From: Bryobacteraceae bacterium
Lineage (GTDB): Bacteria; Acidobacteriota; Terriglobia; Bryobacterales; Bryobacteraceae
DNA length: 64,000 bases
Direction of reading: 5' to 3'
Assembly: GCA_025055455.1 (NCBI GenBank)
Contig: JANWXD010000018.1
Span: forward strand, 1 to 64,000
Under the pieces are notes generated by a model. It did no database searches. It was not told the DNA's origin and saw only the letters and a list, made by a program, of their open reading frames with translations. Within the stretch, counting starts at the first letter, position 1; each line of letters begins with the position of its first letter. The translations under genes and the position numbers were made by a program. Below, piece by piece: positions 43,393 to 52,338 of the stretch.

Positions 43393-46110
43393 ATGCGAAA
43401 CGCCATCGCCCTCTCCCTCGGCTTGGCCCTGACCACCGCCGCCGGGGCCCAAAGCCGGTTCGAATTCTGGCCCGGCGCGGTTTACGATCCGGCCATCCCC
43501 ACCTTCGAGAAGGTCCTCGGCTACGCGCCCGGTGAGCGGATCTCCTGGCACGCGGCCTTGCTCGAATACCTGGAAGCGCTCGCAGCCGCCGCGCCGGACC
43601 GCGTGCGACTGTTCGACTACGCCCGAAGCTGGGAGGGCCGGCGCCTGGTCTACGCGGTCGTGGGATCTCCAGCCAACCTGCGCCGGCTCGACGAAATTCG
43701 CGCCGGCATGGCACGGCTTGCTGACCCTCGGAAAACTCCGGAACCCGAAGCGCGCAAGTTGATCCATGCTCTCCCGGCTCTCGTGTGGTTGGCCTACGGC
43801 GTGCACGGCAATGAAATCTCCTCCCCTGAGGCCGCTCTGCTCACCACCTATCACTTACTGGCGGCGCGCAACGACAAGCTGGTCTCGGAAATTCTCAATC
43901 AGACCCTGGTCTTCATTGACCCCTGCCAGAATCCCGACGGCCGGGACCGGTTCGTCCACCACTTCGAACAGGCGGTGGGCCTGGAGCCCGACGCCAGCCC
44001 CCTCGCGGCGGAACACAACGAAAACTGGCCTGGCGGCCGCACCAACCATTATCACTTCGACCTGAACCGCGATTGGTTCGCGCTGACGCAACCGGAGACC
44101 CGAGGTCGCATCCGGGCGCTCCGCGAATGGTATCCCCTGGTGTTCGTGGATCTGCACGAGATGGGCTCCGAGACGACGTACTATTTTGCGCCCGAGGCCG
44201 TACCCTACAATCCGCACCTCACCCGCCAGCAGCGGGAGATCCTGGAGTGGTTCGGCAGGAATAACGCCCGCTGGTTTGACCGTTTTGGGTTCCTCTATTT
44301 CACCCGCGAAATCTTCGACGCGTTTTTTCCCGGCTACGGCGCCAGTTGGCCGTCCTACCACGGCGCCATCGCTATGACGTACGAGCAGGCTTCGACGCGC
44401 GGCCTTCTGATCCGCCGCAGCGACGACACCGTGCTGCATTTCCGCGACGCCATCCGCCGCCACTTCGTCGCCTCGATCTCCACCGCCGAAACCGCCGCGC
44501 GCAACCGCGAGAAGCTGCTGGAGGAGTTCTACCGCTACCGCCGCTCCGCGATCGAGGAGGGCGCCCGGGAGTTTCCCCGCGAGTACCTCTTGCCCCGGCG
44601 GGGCGACGTGTCGGCCGTGGACAAGCTCGCCACGCTCCTGGTCGAGCAGGGCGTCGAAGTGCGTCGCGCCACGGCGCCGTTTCGCAACGCCGGAGCGGAA
44701 TATCCGGCCGGCAGTTACGTCATCTCCCTAGCCCAGCCGACCAAGCGGCTGATCCGCACCTTGCTCGATCCGCATGTGCCCATGGACGAAGCCTTCATCA
44801 AAGAGCAGGAGCGCCGCCGCAAAAAGCGCCTGCCGGACGAAGTCTACGACGTCACGGCCTGGTCGCTGCCCGCGATGTTCAATGTAGAAGCGGTGGCGGC
44901 TTCCGAGACTTCCTCGGGCAATTTCGAGCCGTTCACCGCTCCTCCGCGCGGTCGCATCGCCGACGGCGAGGGCGGCGTGGCGTATCTGGTGCCGTGGGGG
45001 ACCTTGGCCGCCGGACGCGTGCTCACCGCCGCCTTACGGCAAGGCCTTCGCGTGCGCAGCACCGACCGGCCCTTCGCCCAAGGGGGCCGAAAGTATCCCT
45101 CCGGCACTCTCATCTTCCTGGTGGCGGAGAATCCTCCGGACCTTTCGGCGCGACTCGAAAAGATCGCGGCGGCGGCCGGGGCCGAGATCTACCCGACCGA
45201 CACCGGCTGGGTCGACGAAGGAGTCAACTTCGGCAGCAGCCGCGTAGTCTATGTTCCCAAGCCGTCCGTGGCCTTGGCGTGGGATACGCCGACCTCCGCG
45301 TACTCGGCAGGCTGGGCGCGCTTTGTGCTCGAGCGCCAGTATGACTATCCGGTCACGCCCATCCGCACGCGCCAGCTCGCGTCGGCGGACTTGAGGAAGT
45401 TCGACGTGTTGATTCTCCCGGGTCAAGGCCCGGGCAGCTACGCCTCGGTGCTCGGTCCGGAAGCGCCGCGCCGCTTGAAGGAATGGGTCAGCGCCGGCGG
45501 CACGCTGATCGGCATCGCCGGGGCGGTCTCCTACCTGGCGGATCCGCGCGTGGGTCTGCTCGCCGTTTCGCAGGAGAATCGGCCGCGTCCGACTCCGGAA
45601 GCGAAACCCGAGCCGGGCCGCCCCACGGGGGAAGCGGAACGGAGAACGGGCGAAACGGCCGAAGGCCGTGTCCCTGGAAGGCTCTTGGCGACGGAAGAGG
45701 ACTACGAGCGCGCCATCCAGCCCGACAGCGAGCTGCCCGACCAGGCGCTCGGCGTGCTCGTGCGCGCCCGGACCGATCCGGACCACTGGTTAGCCGCGGG
45801 CGCCCCCGCCACCGTCAACGCCCTCCTCGACAGCCGCGCCATTTTTGCGCCGATCAAGCTCGATAAAGGAGTGAACGTCGCTTTCTTCGAAGCCCCGGAC
45901 CGGCTCCTCGTCAGCGGCTACCTCTGGGAAGAGACCCGCAAGCAGCTCGCCTACAAGCCCTTAGTGATTGCCCAGCCGGAAGGGCGCGGCGTTGTGATCG
46001 CCTTCACGGCCGACCCGAACTACCGGGCCTATCTGGACGGCATGAACGTGCTGTTTCTCAACGCCGTCTTCCGCGGGCCGGCGCATGCCCGCCCGCTTCC
46101 GACGCACTAG
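43393..46110 (+). CDS. Exported M14 zinc carboxypeptidase with C-terminal amidotransferase-like domain
   Basis: 905 residues with a signal peptide (AIALSLGLALTTAAGAQ). The M14 peptidase core has the zinc site HGNE (GVHGNEISSPE) and the third ligand His in VFVDLHEMGSE; NHYHFDLNRDWFALTQPE is the substrate arginine region, and AMTYEQAS probably holds the catalytic Glu. The C-terminal part has a class I glutamine-amidotransferase-like fold (FDVLILPGQGP, GTLIGIAGAV) without an obvious nucleophile, as in other large M14 proteins, interrupted by a proline/glutamate-rich insert near 45585-45680. ATG 43393 follows AAGGGG. Diverges from actA. Confidence 0.9.
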   Translation: MRNAIALSLGLALTTAAGAQSRFEFWPGAVYDPAIPTFEKVLGYAPGERISWHAALLEYLEALAAAAPDRVRLFDYARSWEGRRLVYAVVGSPANLRRLDEIRAGMARLADPRKTPEPEARKLIHALPALVWLAYGVHGNEISSPEAALLTTYHLLAARNDKLVSEILNQTLVFIDPCQNPDGRDRFVHHFEQAVGLEPDASPLAAEHNENWPGGRTNHYHFDLNRDWFALTQPETRGRIRALREWYPLVFVDLHEMGSETTYYFAPEAVPYNPHLTRQQREILEWFGRNNARWFDRFGFLYFTREIFDAFFPGYGASWPSYHGAIAMTYEQASTRGLLIRRSDDTVLHFRDAIRRHFVASISTAETAARNREKLLEEFYRYRRSAIEEGAREFPREYLLPRRGDVSAVDKLATLLVEQGVEVRRATAPFRNAGAEYPAGSYVISLAQPTKRLIRTLLDPHVPMDEAFIKEQERRRKKRLPDEVYDVTAWSLPAMFNVEAVAASETSSGNFEPFTAPPRGRIADGEGGVAYLVPWGTLAAGRVLTAALRQGLRVRSTDRPFAQGGRKYPSGTLIFLVAENPPDLSARLEKIAAAAGAEIYPTDTGWVDEGVNFGSSRVVYVPKPSVALAWDTPTSAYSAGWARFVLERQYDYPVTPIRTRQLASADLRKFDVLILPGQGPGSYASVLGPEAPRRLKEWVSAGGTLIGIAGAVSYLADPRVGLLAVSQENRPRPTPEAKPEPGRPTGEAERRTGETAEGRVPGRLLATEEDYERAIQPDSELPDQALGVLVRARTDPDHWLAAGAPATVNALLDSRAIFAPIKLDKGVNVAFFEAPDRLLVSGYLWEETRKQLAYKPLVIAQPEGRGVVIAFTADPNYRAYLDGMNVLFLNAVFRGPAHARPLPTH

Positions 46111-46162
46111 CAGTCCGACACGCCTGGAAATGCGGGCGACAGTGCCGCGGCTAGCGGAGCGA

Positions 46163-46175
46163 GTGGCTCAGCCAC
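46163..46175. terminator. Small hairpin with the GT9 stop codon in its loop
   Basis: GTGGC (46163-46167) pairs with GCCAC (46171-46175) around TCA, which is the TGA stop of the minus-strand glycosyltransferase gene. It lies 53 bases after the convergent peptidase stop. Confidence 0.35.
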
Positions 46176-47031
46176 ACCCGGAGGCCAACGCCTCGTCTAC
46201 TGCCGCGAGAACTTGCTCCACCGTGACCGCCTCGATCGGAGTTCCCGGCCGGGCCGTGGCCACGATGCGGACGTTCGGTCCCCGAGGACCCCACACGCGT
46301 GGATCGGTAGGTCCGAAGATCGCCACCGTCGGCGCTCCGGCTGCGGCCGCCAGATGCGTGATACCCGAATCGTTACCGACGTAAATTCGGGCCCCGGCCA
46401 GCCAGCCGGCGAGCTCGTAAAGATTTTCCATGCGTACCGAAGCGACGCCCCAGGATCCCTCCTGAACCGTCCAGTTCTCGTTCGGCCCGGCGCACCACTG
46501 AACCGGCATCCGAGTTTCGAGCCACTGCGCCAGCTCCCGAAATCGACTCAGGGGCCAGTTCTTGGTTACGCTGCCCGAAAACGGGTGGATCACGGCATAG
46601 TTGCCCCCTAGCCTTGGGCAGCGGATGCGGGGGATCGGCTCGAGGCGTCGGTCCGAAAGCGTGCGAGCCTGGGCCAGGAAGAAGTCGGCGGCGTGCACCC
46701 TCCCGTTGGCCGGTGGAAGCGGCGGAAAGAACACGAACGGCAACTCCGCCACAGCGCGGCGAAACTGCTCGCGGCCGGTGCCATACCAGGAAACGATAGA
46801 ATCGAAGGTGCGCAACCGTTCCCAGAGCGGCCCAGGCGGCTCCACTCCAGGCAAGCCCACCAAGTCGAGCCCCGTGGAAGCGATGGAGCACACCCGGTCG
46901 GCCCATCCGAGCAGGGGGAGCACTTCCGAGCGCGCCCAGATTTCGGTGTAGGGGGCGCGCAAACATTCGAGTGCGGGCAGGGACAAGATCACGTCGCCGA
47001 TGGCCCCGGGGCGGATGATCAGACGCCGCAC
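46168..47031 (-). CDS. Glycosyltransferase family 9 (heptosyltransferase-like)
   Basis: 287 residues of the ADP-heptose:LPS heptosyltransferase superfamily. The N-terminal RRLIIRPGAIGDVILSLPAL is the family opening with the acceptor-side Asp; HPFSGSVTKNWPLSRF and YVGNDSGITHLAAAAGAPTVAIFGPTDP form the donor-binding C-terminal half. The protein is shorter than typical heptosyltransferases (about 340 residues). GTG 47031 is the only start at the right place and lacks a visible Shine-Dalgarno. Possibly in lipid A core or surface glycan synthesis. Confidence 0.85.
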   Translation of the reverse strand: MRRLIIRPGAIGDVILSLPALECLRAPYTEIWARSEVLPLLGWADRVCSIASTGLDLVGLPGVEPPGPLWERLRTFDSIVSWYGTGREQFRRAVAELPFVFFPPLPPANGRVHAADFFLAQARTLSDRRLEPIPRIRCPRLGGNYAVIHPFSGSVTKNWPLSRFRELAQWLETRMPVQWCAGPNENWTVQEGSWGVASVRMENLYELAGWLAGARIYVGNDSGITHLAAAAGAPTVAIFGPTDPRVWGPRGPNVRIVATARPGTPIEAVTVEQVLAAVDEALASGCG

Positions 47032-47183
47032 GCCGTTACGGCCTCGAGTGCGGCGCCGCTGAGCCGCGGTCCCGAAGCTTCGCCTCCGGCCCCGATCGGC
47101 GCAACCTTCCGCCGACCTCTACGTGCCCGCAAGCTCGCGGGTGCATAGCCACAACAACCGCCCTCGACGAGGTCTTGGCGCGC

Positions 47184-47690
47184 TCAAGGTTGGATGTTCA
47201 GCGGCACCCGCACTTCCGCCGTCCTGGGAGGCAGGCACGTCGAGTCGGTGCAGGCTTGATACCGCAAGCGGCCGCTCAACGCCGCTGGGCCAAGGGGCGC
47301 CGTTGCCGGGATCCGAAACCGCGTCGTGATGGCAAACTTTCCCGTGAAGACGGAGACGGGCTTCGCCGCGAAAGCGAATTTTTCGAGCTTCGGCTCGGGA
47401 TAGAGAATCTCGACAGGCTCGGCCGGGCCGGGTTTCCATGTGAGGCGCAGGGGGATGAGGTACGGGTCCGCCGGTGTGTGGCTGTTGACGTGATAACCCT
47501 CGAGGACCTCCAGTCCGATCACCACCTGGGCCGCCCCGCCCCGGCTAGCGCGCACCTCGGACGGAGCGCGCACCTTGAGCACCGCCTCCGTTTGCGCCGA
47601 GGCCGGCACGTACCACGTCAGCACCAGAAGCGCGGCCGCCGCTCGACTCGCCTTGCGCCAGCAACTCTTCGATTTCTCGTTCGTAGACAC
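47184..47690 (-). CDS. Exported DsbD N-terminal-domain-like protein
   Basis: 168 residues with a signal peptide (AAALLVLTWYVPASAQ). The body is a beta-sandwich like the N-terminal domain of the thiol:disulfide interchange protein DsbD (GYHVNSHTPADPYLIPLRL), with YQACTDSTCLPP holding the two cysteines that in DsbD accept electrons and pass them to partners. The membrane DsbD core is absent. The only start is GTG 47690, inside the end of the TlpA-like gene, so the two overlap by 146 bases; the ribosome site is not clear. Confidence 0.82.
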   Translation of the reverse strand: MSTNEKSKSCWRKASRAAAALLVLTWYVPASAQTEAVLKVRAPSEVRASRGGAAQVVIGLEVLEGYHVNSHTPADPYLIPLRLTWKPGPAEPVEILYPEPKLEKFAFAAKPVSVFTGKFAITTRFRIPATAPLGPAALSGRLRYQACTDSTCLPPRTAEVRVPLNIQP

Positions 47691-48210
47691 TCTTGCTCAC
47701 CAATCCGACGTGCACGGACGCGATTCGCCCCCGGCGGTCGATCAAGAAGCTCGTCGGCAGCGAGCTCACCCCGCCGTACAGATCCGCCACCATCTCGTCG
47801 CCGAGCAAGATGCGATAGTTCACCTTCAGCGCCGTCACGTAGGGCTTTACAACATCCCACCCTTCTTCATCCATCGAGATGCCGAGCACCACCAGGCCCC
47901 GCTCCCGGTGCTGCTGCTGGAATTCGTTGAACCAGGGGATTTCGATCCGGCACGGTCCGCACCAGGTGGCCCAGAAATTCAGTAGCACCACCTTGCCCCG
48001 GTAATCGGAAAGGCGCACCGTCCGGCCGTCGGCGTCTTTGAGCGCGAAATCGGGAGCGACCTTTCGCTCTGCGGGCGGCTTCAACGAACTCGACGACGCG
48101 GTCGCCTTCTTTTCTGCCGGCATGCACGCCGTCAGAAACACAGAGGCGAAAAGGACTGTCCCGACGGCGGAGCTCACCACCGCTGCCACCCGCTTCTCCT
48201 TTTCGTTCAT
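47545..48210 (-). CDS. TlpA/ResA-like thiol-disulfide lipoprotein
   Basis: 221 residues. Lipoprotein signal with lipobox LTAC, then a TlpA-like thioredoxin fold: VVLLNFWATWCGPCRIEIPWF with the redox CGPC, and SLPTSFLIDRRGRI with the cis-proline. It reduces apocytochromes or other exported thiols. ATG 48210 overlaps the previous gene's TAA in TAATG. GTG 48189, after AAGGAG, is an alternative but would remove the basic n-region. The last 49 residues (after EIEELLAQG), low in complexity, read through the start of the next gene; a normal TlpA ends near EIEELL. Confidence 0.88.
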   Translation of the reverse strand: MNEKEKRVAAVVSSAVGTVLFASVFLTACMPAEKKATASSSSLKPPAERKVAPDFALKDADGRTVRLSDYRGKVVLLNFWATWCGPCRIEIPWFNEFQQQHRERGLVVLGISMDEEGWDVVKPYVTALKVNYRILLGDEMVADLYGGVSSLPTSFLIDRRGRIASVHVGLVSKSVYEREIEELLAQGESSGGRASGADVVRAGLGANGGGAQGARSVRGAR

Positions 48211-48887
48211 TATACAGGGATCGAAGACTCCAGCCCTGCGTGACGCAGCCAGCCGCGCCGCTTGGCCCGGGCCGGCGCGCCCAAGGTAAACTCCTCGTGA
48301 TCCGTCACGCCCGCGAAACGCCATGCGGCCGTGTCGCAAAAACTCTCACACACGTATTCGCGCCAGCGGCGGGTTCGGCCGTGGGCGTCGGAGCGGCGAA
48401 GCCGCTGTTTGCGCCACTCCGCCGACCAGCCCAGCTCCCCCTGGACCCCGCGGCGAATCTCCTGCGCGAGCAGCGCCTCGAAGGAGCGCCTCGTGTCATT
48501 GCTGAGACGCACCCAGGTGAAATGGAAGATTTCGTGGATCAGAATCCGAGCCAGTTCTGCGGGACGGCCCAAAAGATCCCGGTCCAAGACCAGTTCGCGC
48601 GCTCGGATGAAGGCGCCCGCGTGCACGGCCATTCCTTGCTCGCGCCCGGACACGAGCTTCCTTCGGATCACGCTCAGCGCCGGACGAAAGCGAATGCGGA
48701 TCGGCCGACCTTCCGGCCGGGGCAGGCGGTTCAGGATGCGTGCCAGGAGCTGGGCTTGGTTTCGATCGCCCTCGCAGCGGATGACGGAGTCCCAGCCAAG
48801 CGCGGGAGTTACTGCGGGGCGGCGGTTTGGAAAAACGCCTCGTTTTCGACCTTGATTTCGATGCTGCTTTGCGTCGCCTGCATCCAT
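48210..48887 (-). CDS. Putative zinc metallopeptidase-like protein (HEIFH)
   Basis: About 225 residues; the hallmark is ILIHEIFHFTWVRLS, an HExxH metal site, and later ESFCDTAAW, where a further Glu could be the third ligand as in gluzincin-type peptidases. No signal peptide or membrane segment is visible. The start is uncertain: ATG 48887 lies 79 bases inside the upstream isomerase gene, and no other good start occurs before GTG 48674. The last codon TAA overlaps the ATG of the TlpA-like gene, so these two are coupled. Substrate unknown. Confidence 0.65.
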   Translation of the reverse strand: MDAGDAKQHRNQGRKRGVFPNRRPAVTPALGWDSVIRCEGDRNQAQLLARILNRLPRPEGRPIRIRFRPALSVIRRKLVSGREQGMAVHAGAFIRARELVLDRDLLGRPAELARILIHEIFHFTWVRLSNDTRRSFEALLAQEIRRGVQGELGWSAEWRKQRLRRSDAHGRTRRWREYVCESFCDTAAWRFAGVTDHEEFTLGAPARAKRRGWLRHAGLESSIPV

Positions 48888-49705
48888 TCGTTGAACTTTT
48901 GCTGGCGCAGCTGGTCCACGATTTGCGACTGTACCTCCTCGAAGGGTTGTTCGCGCAACTCCTCCAGCCGGAACAGGTAGTAGCCGTTCGGCTGTCGGAC
49001 GGGGTCGCTGATCTCGCCCAGCTTCAGGCCGAAGACGGCCGCTTTCACTTCCTCCGGAAGGTTGTCGGACCGGCGGATCACCCCAAAATCTCCGCCTTTT
49101 TCCCGAGAGATCGGGTCGCCGGAGTGCTGTTTGATCAGCGCCACGAAGTCGGCGCCCGAGCGGGCCTGCTTCAGTAGGGCCTCCGCTTTGGCCTTCGCCT
49201 CGCTTTCTGTCAATGCTGTGGCCGCTTGCCCGTCCGTTGCCGGACTCGATTCGGAGCGGAACGGGATGTAGAGCACTTTCACCCGGGCCTGGGCGTAATT
49301 CGCCTTGTGTGCCTCGTAGTGCTGGCGCGCCTCCTCGGGCGAGACCGTGATCTGGTTTTGCGCCTCGTTCAACTGCGCCTGGGCCATGGCGAGCATGCGG
49401 TTGTATTCGAGCTGTTCTCGGAGGGGACTCCGCTCGTGCAGGCGGTTTTTCTCCGCCATTTCGGCCAGACGCCGCAGCAGACCGTACTGCTGGAGGAACT
49501 GCAGGGAGCTGCGCCGCGCCACCTGCCGCGTGGCTGGCGCCACGGCCCGGAGGACAACCTCCAGGTCGCCCGCCGTCACCTTGCGGCCGTCTACGATGGC
49601 CACCACGGTATCCGGCGCCACGGGCTTCTCCGTCGGCGTTTGTGAAGCAGTCTGCGAAAAAGCCGCAACCGCCGACAGCAGCGCCGCACCAAAAGGAACC
49701 TTCAT
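48809..49705 (-). CDS. Exported PpiC-type peptidyl-prolyl isomerase (SurA/PrsA-like)
   Basis: 298 residues with a signal peptide (FGAALLSAVAAFSQ). Residues 30-150 form a SurA N-like chaperone part and residues about 155-265 a parvulin rotamase domain (ARSGADFVALIKQHSGDP, KGGDFGVIRRSDNLPEEVKAAV, PVRQPNGYYLFRLEEL). It folds outer-membrane or secreted proteins in the periplasm. ATG 49705. First gene of an operon with the HExxH protein, TlpA-like lipoprotein and DsbD-N protein, all about folding or thiols outside the cytoplasm. Confidence 0.92.
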   Translation of the reverse strand: MKVPFGAALLSAVAAFSQTASQTPTEKPVAPDTVVAIVDGRKVTAGDLEVVLRAVAPATRQVARRSSLQFLQQYGLLRRLAEMAEKNRLHERSPLREQLEYNRMLAMAQAQLNEAQNQITVSPEEARQHYEAHKANYAQARVKVLYIPFRSESSPATDGQAATALTESEAKAKAEALLKQARSGADFVALIKQHSGDPISREKGGDFGVIRRSDNLPEEVKAAVFGLKLGEISDPVRQPNGYYLFRLEELREQPFEEVQSQIVDQLRQQKFNEWMQATQSSIEIKVENEAFFQTAAPQ

Positions 49706-49830
49706 GGGTGGGTGATCCTCGCTCGAGCTATTGTTCCAATTCTAGCACTGCCCCCGAGCTATCCCCGCTCGTGTTTGACGTATACTAGCGCCTTTGGAGC
49801 CGAGGCTGTCGGATTCGGAGGTATGCTCTT

Positions 49831-50874
49831 ATGGCAGCGGCACGACCTGTCGAACTCCCCTCTGCCGTCCTCGAGCGGGCGGAGCGCTCGGAGCCTAACG
49901 CGGAACTGGCGCTGCGGTTCTTTTATTACATGTCGCTGATGCGCGAGGTCGAGGAGCGCATCGAGCGGAAGTTGTACCGCCAGGGGAAGATCGTCGGCGG
50001 CGTCTACGTGGGGCGCGGGCAAGAGGCCATCCCCGTCGGGGTGGGCCTGACCGCCGAACCCGAAGATGTCTTCTTCCCCAGCCACCGGGACTTGGCCCTG
50101 TTTTTCATCCGCGGCATCCATCCCCGCCACATCTTTGCCCAATACATGGGCCGCGTCGGGGGCCTGACGCGCGGCAAAGACGGCAACATGCACATGGGAG
50201 ACCTGAGCCGCAACATCGTGGCGATCATCAGCGCTATGGCCGCTTCCGTTCCCGTCGCCGCCGGGGCCGCCCTGGCCTTGAAATACAAAGGTACGCGTAA
50301 CGTCGCCTATGTCTTCTTCGGCGATGGCGCCACCAGCCGGGGAGACTGGCATGAAGGCATCAACCTCGCGGCCGTGCAAAAGGTTCCCTTGGTGCTGGTC
50401 TGCAACAACAACCAGTATGCCTACTCCACGCCCTTGGAAAAACAGATGGCTTGCGCCCACGTGGCCGACCGGGCGCCGGGTTACGGCATCCCGGCCGAGA
50501 TCGTGGACGGTAACGACGTCTTCGCCATCTACGAGGCGGCCCGGCGGGCCGTCGCCCACGCCCGCGCCGGTCTCGGGCCGTACATGATCGAGTGCAAGAC
50601 CTTCCGGATGACCGGCCACTCGGCACACGACGCGGCCGACTACGTCCCCAAACACCTTTGGGAAGAGTGGGCCAAGAAGGACCCCATCCTGCGGCTGGAA
50701 CGCACGCTGCTGGAACGGCAGTGGGCCGACTCGAAGACGTTGGAAGAGCTCCGCGCCAACATCCGCGCCGAAGTGGACGAGGCAGTCGAGTGGGCCGAAC
50801 GCAGCCCGTTCCCCGATCCCTCGGAGCTGCTCGATAACGTCTACGAGACGCCGCCGGCTTCATCGGAAAAGTGA
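49831..50874 (+). CDS. pdhA: Pyruvate dehydrogenase E1 alpha subunit
   Basis: 347 residues. Thiamine-diphosphate subunit of the alpha2beta2 E1: FFGDGATSRGDWHEGINLA and LVCNNNQYAYST form the GDG-NN cofactor motif, and SHRDLALFFIRG and MTGHSAHDAADYV are conserved substrate-side loops. It decarboxylates pyruvate and passes the acetyl group to a lipoylated E2. ATG 49831 follows GGAGG. A TATACT (49781-49786) upstream may be the -10 box. No E2 or E3 gene is beside it. Confidence 0.93.
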   Translation: MAAARPVELPSAVLERAERSEPNAELALRFFYYMSLMREVEERIERKLYRQGKIVGGVYVGRGQEAIPVGVGLTAEPEDVFFPSHRDLALFFIRGIHPRHIFAQYMGRVGGLTRGKDGNMHMGDLSRNIVAIISAMAASVPVAAGAALALKYKGTRNVAYVFFGDGATSRGDWHEGINLAAVQKVPLVLVCNNNQYAYSTPLEKQMACAHVADRAPGYGIPAEIVDGNDVFAIYEAARRAVAHARAGLGPYMIECKTFRMTGHSAHDAADYVPKHLWEEWAKKDPILRLERTLLERQWADSKTLEELRANIRAEVDEAVEWAERSPFPDPSELLDNVYETPPASSEK

Positions 50875-50880
50875 GGGCGC

Positions 50881-51852
50881 ATGGAAGTCACGTACTTGGA
50901 AGCTATCCGCCGGGGAATCTGGGAGGAAATGGAGCGGGATCCCAACGTGTTCCTGCTCGGCGAAGACATCGGCGTCTACGGCGGCGCCTTCAAGATCACC
51001 GCCGGCATGCTGGAGCACTTCGGCGAACGCCGCGTCATCGACACGCCGCTTTCGGAGTCGGCCATCGTAGGGGCGGCCATTGGCGCCTCCCTCATGGGCT
51101 TGCGGCCCATCGCCGAGATGCAGTTTGCTGATTTCATCTCCTGCGCCTACGACCAAATCGTCAACTTCGCGGCCAAGTGCCGCTATCGCTGGGGCGCCGC
51201 CGTGCCGATCGTCATCCGCGCCCCCTCCGGCGGCGGCATCCACGGCGGACCCTTCCACTCCCAAAACCCGGAGGCTTGGTTCGCCCACGTGCCCGGACTC
51301 AAGGTGGTTTGCCCGGCCACCGCATACGACGCTAAGGGTTTGATCAAAGCTGCCATCCGGGACAACGATCCGGTGATCTTCTTCGAGCACAAGGCCTTGT
51401 ACCGCCGCATCAAAGAGGTGATTCCCGACGGAGACTACACCGTGCCCATCGGCAAAGCGCGCTTGGATCGGCAGGGAACCGATCTTTCGATCATCACCTA
51501 CGGCGCCATGCTCTACGTGGCGCGCGACGCGGCCGACCAGCTCGCCGAGGAGGGCATCTCGGTCGAGATCGTGGATCTGCGCACCGTCTTTCCGCTCGAT
51601 GAGGAAACCGTCCTGGCGAGCGTCCGCAAGACCTCCAAAGCGATCCTGCTGCACGAGGACACCTTGAGCGGAGGCATCGGCGGGGAGATCGCAGCACGCA
51701 TCGCCGAAAAGGCCTTCGAGTACCTGGATGGCCCGATCGTCCGCATCGCCGCGCCGGACACACCCATCCCCTTCAGCCCGCCCCTCGAGGAGGCGTTCTT
51801 GCCCAACGCGGCAAAGGTCGTCGAAAAAGCGCGCTGGCTGGCCCGATATTGA
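50881..51852 (+). CDS. pdhB: Pyruvate dehydrogenase E1 beta subunit
   Basis: 323 residues. Beta subunit of the E1: GEDIGVYGGAFKITAG, DTPLSESAIVGAAIGASLMG, MQFADFISCAYDQIVNFAAK and APSGGGIHGGPFHSQNPEAW give the conserved beta core, and VDLRTVFPLDEETV with LHEDTLSGGIGGEIAARI the C-terminal transketolase domain. ATG 50881, six bases after pdhA, so the two are co-translated. Confidence 0.95.
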   Translation: MEVTYLEAIRRGIWEEMERDPNVFLLGEDIGVYGGAFKITAGMLEHFGERRVIDTPLSESAIVGAAIGASLMGLRPIAEMQFADFISCAYDQIVNFAAKCRYRWGAAVPIVIRAPSGGGIHGGPFHSQNPEAWFAHVPGLKVVCPATAYDAKGLIKAAIRDNDPVIFFEHKALYRRIKEVIPDGDYTVPIGKARLDRQGTDLSIITYGAMLYVARDAADQLAEEGISVEIVDLRTVFPLDEETVLASVRKTSKAILLHEDTLSGGIGGEIAARIAEKAFEYLDGPIVRIAAPDTPIPFSPPLEEAFLPNAAKVVEKARWLARY

Positions 51853-51935
51853 GCCGGCTCGAGGGGCGAACGGGGCAGGCAATCCGCGCAGGATCGCGCG
51901 CTGCCGCGTCAAGCCGAGTCGGCAGAACGAGAGCG

Positions 51936-52304
51936 CTACTGCACGGGCGTGCTCTTCAGCGCCCGTTTCACCGCCCGGATCACCAGCCGCCGCGGGTCGA
52001 GCAGGTGGCGAGGCCGGTATTGGGAGGGTGACCACCGGGAATCCGGGGCCAGTTGCACGCCAATGAAATACCCCGTCTCGCGGAACAGGCAATAGCGCAC
52101 GTTGCCCCTCAGCCGCATCTTGGCATGGCGCACCGTGACCGGCGTGTCCACCGGGATGGGGTCGTCCAGTTGCACACAGACGCCGCAGCGGGAAATATCC
52201 TCCAGATTGGCGACGCTCTTGCGCGTGTGGCCGGTCTTATCTTTCCACTCCACCTCGACCAGGTCCGCGCAAAGCAGCCGGACTTCGGCGCGGCGCTCGA
52301 TCAT
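51936..52304 (-). CDS. PilZ-domain protein
   Basis: 122 residues. RRAEVRLLC and LEDISRCGVCVQLDD give the two PilZ c-di-GMP-binding motifs (RxxxR, DxSxxG; the serine is kept), and the remainder is the small barrel. Likely a cyclic-di-GMP receptor for motility, secretion or surface behaviour. ATG 52304. Between pdhB and the peptide deformylase; no operon is evident. Confidence 0.8.
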   Translation of the reverse strand: MIERRAEVRLLCADLVEVEWKDKTGHTRKSVANLEDISRCGVCVQLDDPIPVDTPVTVRHAKMRLRGNVRYCLFRETGYFIGVQLAPDSRWSPSQYRPRHLLDPRRLVIRAVKRALKSTPVQ

Positions 52305-52338
52305 ACAGCCTCACTATCGTCTCGATGCTCATCGAGGA

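Noticed and set aside
48208-48213. TATAAT over the TlpA-like ATG read as a promoter
   Set aside because: The same bases are the TAATG stop-start overlap of the HExxH gene and the TlpA-like gene on one strand, so coupling explains them without a promoter.
49760-49786. Full sigma-70 promoter for pdhA from TTGACG and TATACT
   Set aside because: TTGACG abuts TATACT with no spacer, so the pair cannot work together as -35 and -10 boxes; only the TATACT is kept as a possible -10.
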